From Clostridiales bacterium (GTDB lineage Bacteria; Bacillota; Clostridia; Christensenellales; Borkfalkiaceae), in the NCBI GenBank assembly GCA_015069265.1, contig SVIY01000007.1, forward strand, positions 1-33,313: a stretch of 33,313 bases of DNA. The letters run 5' to 3'. Below, piece after piece: positions 32,571 to 33,313 of the stretch (positions within the stretch are counted from its first letter, which is position 1; each line of letters begins with the position of its first letter). The notes beneath the pieces are model-generated. The model did no database searches, had not been told where the DNA came from, and saw only the letters and a program-made list of their open reading frames with translations. The position numbers were made by a program, and so were the translations under genes.

Positions 32571-32597
32571 TGATTTCCTCTTTAGAGAAGGTGAATC

Positions 32598-33143
32598 ATG
32601 AATTATTTTTTACTCAAAAACTTTTTATCTTCTTACAGCCTACCCACCTTGCTAATTGCACTTTGCGTTGCGTTCGGCTGTTACCTTTTAGAAAAACTCA
32701 TAAAAAAGCAAATTTCCGGCATGATTAAAGCGCAGTTGCCTTTTATTATCGCCATTTTGGTTTACTTTGCTTACGATATGATTTTTCTTGCAAAAGACTT
32801 TGTCTTTCGTGATACCGCCTTTATTGCAGGTATAGTTTGCGGTTCGCTTGCAGTCGTATTTCGTGCGCTTATAAACAAATTAAAGCGCGGAGATTCGTCA
32901 GTGTCAAGTGCCGCTTCTCTGCTCGTAGAGGGCGTTTTAGAGGGGGTTATCCCCACCGAACAGTTGCACGGCGTAGCAAAAGCCGTAGAACGACTGATTT
33001 TGGAAAACGATAACCTAAACGAAGAACAAATCACTATTGAAATTAGTCTATTGATAAAAGAAAATACGATAGAGGAACTTTCTGATAGCGATATCCAAAG
33101 TCTAGTAAACTTAATTTTACAAGCTGTAGGTGGGCTTAATTAG
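32598..33143 (+). CDS. Three-helix membrane protein of unknown function
   Basis: A 181-residue protein I do not recognise. Three hydrophobic stretches lie at about 15-35 (LPTLLIALCVAFGCYLLEKL), 46-65 (LPFIIAILVYFAYDMIFLA) and 72-92 (TAFIAGIVCGSLAVVFRAL), followed by an 85-residue acidic helical tail (VERLILENDNLNEEQITIEI, IEELSDSDIQSLVNLIL). The ATG follows AGAAGG. It is driven by promoter block B, the twin of the virion-cassette promoter, and ended by a strong terminator. Function may link to phage (holin-like topology) or to sporulation, since sigK is next door; neither is shown by the sequence. Confidence 0.75.
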   Translation: MNYFLLKNFLSSYSLPTLLIALCVAFGCYLLEKLIKKQISGMIKAQLPFIIAILVYFAYDMIFLAKDFVFRDTAFIAGIVCGSLAVVFRALINKLKRGDSSVSSAASLLVEGVLEGVIPTEQLHGVAKAVERLILENDNLNEEQITIEISLLIKENTIEELSDSDIQSLVNLILQAVGGLN

Positions 33144-33146
33144 AAA

Positions 33147-33176
33147 AAAAGACGGCGCGAGCCGTCTTTTTTCTTT
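33147..33176 (+). terminator. Intrinsic terminator after the membrane protein
   Basis: Perfect ten-bp stem (33147-33156 with 33161-33170) with a GCGA tetraloop and TTCTTTT tail, four bases after the stop codon. Confidence 0.9.
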
Positions 33177-33178
33177 TA

Positions 33179-33207
33179 GCATAAATTTTTTAGTTATAAC
33201 AATACTA
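33179..33207 (+). promoter_or_regulatory. Possible sigma-G/sigma-F-type forespore promoter
   Basis: GCATA (33179-33183), 17 bases, AATACTA (33201-33207), close to the sigma-G pattern GMATR and CATNMTA (six of seven at the -10). It lies directly before the partial gene. The predicted transcript start is almost on the ATG at 33213, which leaves no room for a ribosome binding site, so either the start codon lies further on or the message is leaderless. Confidence 0.35.
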
Positions 33208-33212
33208 AACGT

Positions 33213-33313
33213 ATGAAAATTTCGCGCGATTTGACTGAAAACTTAAATAAACTTAAAAGCACTTTTACGTCCGAGGATATTACCTTTTTGGACCTCGAAA
33301 TTGGTGTGCGCAA
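33213..33313 (+). CDS. Partial gene, possible GerA-type spore germination protein
   Basis: Only 33 residues are visible before the window ends: MKISRDLTENLNKLKSTF then TSEDITFLDLEIGVR. The pattern of a short helix with ENLxxLKxxF followed by DITFxxxEI resembles the start of GerA-family nutrient germinant receptor subunits (ENIxxLKxxFxxxxDxxxREF). This is a weak match on a short segment. The forespore-type promoter and nearby sigK fit. No ribosome binding site is seen. Confidence 0.4.
   Translation, partial: MKISRDLTENLNKLKSTFTSEDITFLDLEIGVR

Noticed and set aside
1..33313. CRISPR arrays, tRNA or rRNA genes, insertion sequences
   Set aside because: I saw no regularly spaced repeats, no cloverleaf or rRNA-like segments and no transposase-like frames on either strand.

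Overview
The window looks like chromosome of an uncultured, spore-forming Clostridia-type Firmicute. It is AT-rich, uses strong AGGAGG-type ribosome binding sites with several TTG starts, carries the classic Firmicute rimP-nusA-ylxR-ylxQ-infB-rbfA-nrnA-truB-ribF block, and encodes the mother-cell sporulation factor sigma-K with its hydrophobic pro-sequence. Almost everything up to position 24.5 kb reads on the minus strand.

Layout in plus-strand order. 1-5044: a ferritin-like protein (partial), amylomaltase, a FabG-like reductase, elongation factor P and an M24 aminopeptidase. 5085-13744: a translation/RNA block read from rimP down to ribF and an endonuclease IV-like gene. 13852-16406: ispG and a PolC-derived protein sitting exactly where Firmicutes usually keep polC, but holding only the PolC N-terminal region, OB fold and DEDDh exonuclease; the PHP and polymerase parts are missing. 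16489-24503: a compact podovirus-like virion cassette in the order terminase, small protein, portal, scaffold, major capsid, adaptor, probable hub protein, coiled-coil protein. It has no recognisable integrase, repressor, replication, tape-measure, tailspike or lysis gene. 24738-29700: an orphan glycosidase-like gene, a ZIP metal transporter and a MATE exporter with an attenuator-like leader. 29203-32317: folA, thyA, a short-chain dehydrogenase, a TM1266-type ACT regulator and sigK. 32598-33313: a three-helix membrane protein, then the start of what may be a GerA-type germination protein.

The main discovery lead is a pair of 41-nt promoter blocks, matching at 36 of 41 positions without gaps (first 20 identical). 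One lies just upstream of the terminase and drives the virion cassette leftwards. The other, 8 kb away, drives the membrane protein rightwards next to sigK. Each ends in an extended -10 (TGC-TACAAT or TGC-TACACT). This suggests that the capsid genes and a host-side membrane protein are co-regulated. The reduced gene content fits a domesticated capsid, gene-transfer-agent-like particle, satellite or decayed prophage; the sequence alone cannot say which.

The second lead is the truncated PolC at the native polC locus. Smaller leads are the MATE leader, a terminator placed directly after the capsid gene, and the promoter of ispG, whose -10 lies seven bases from its ATG.
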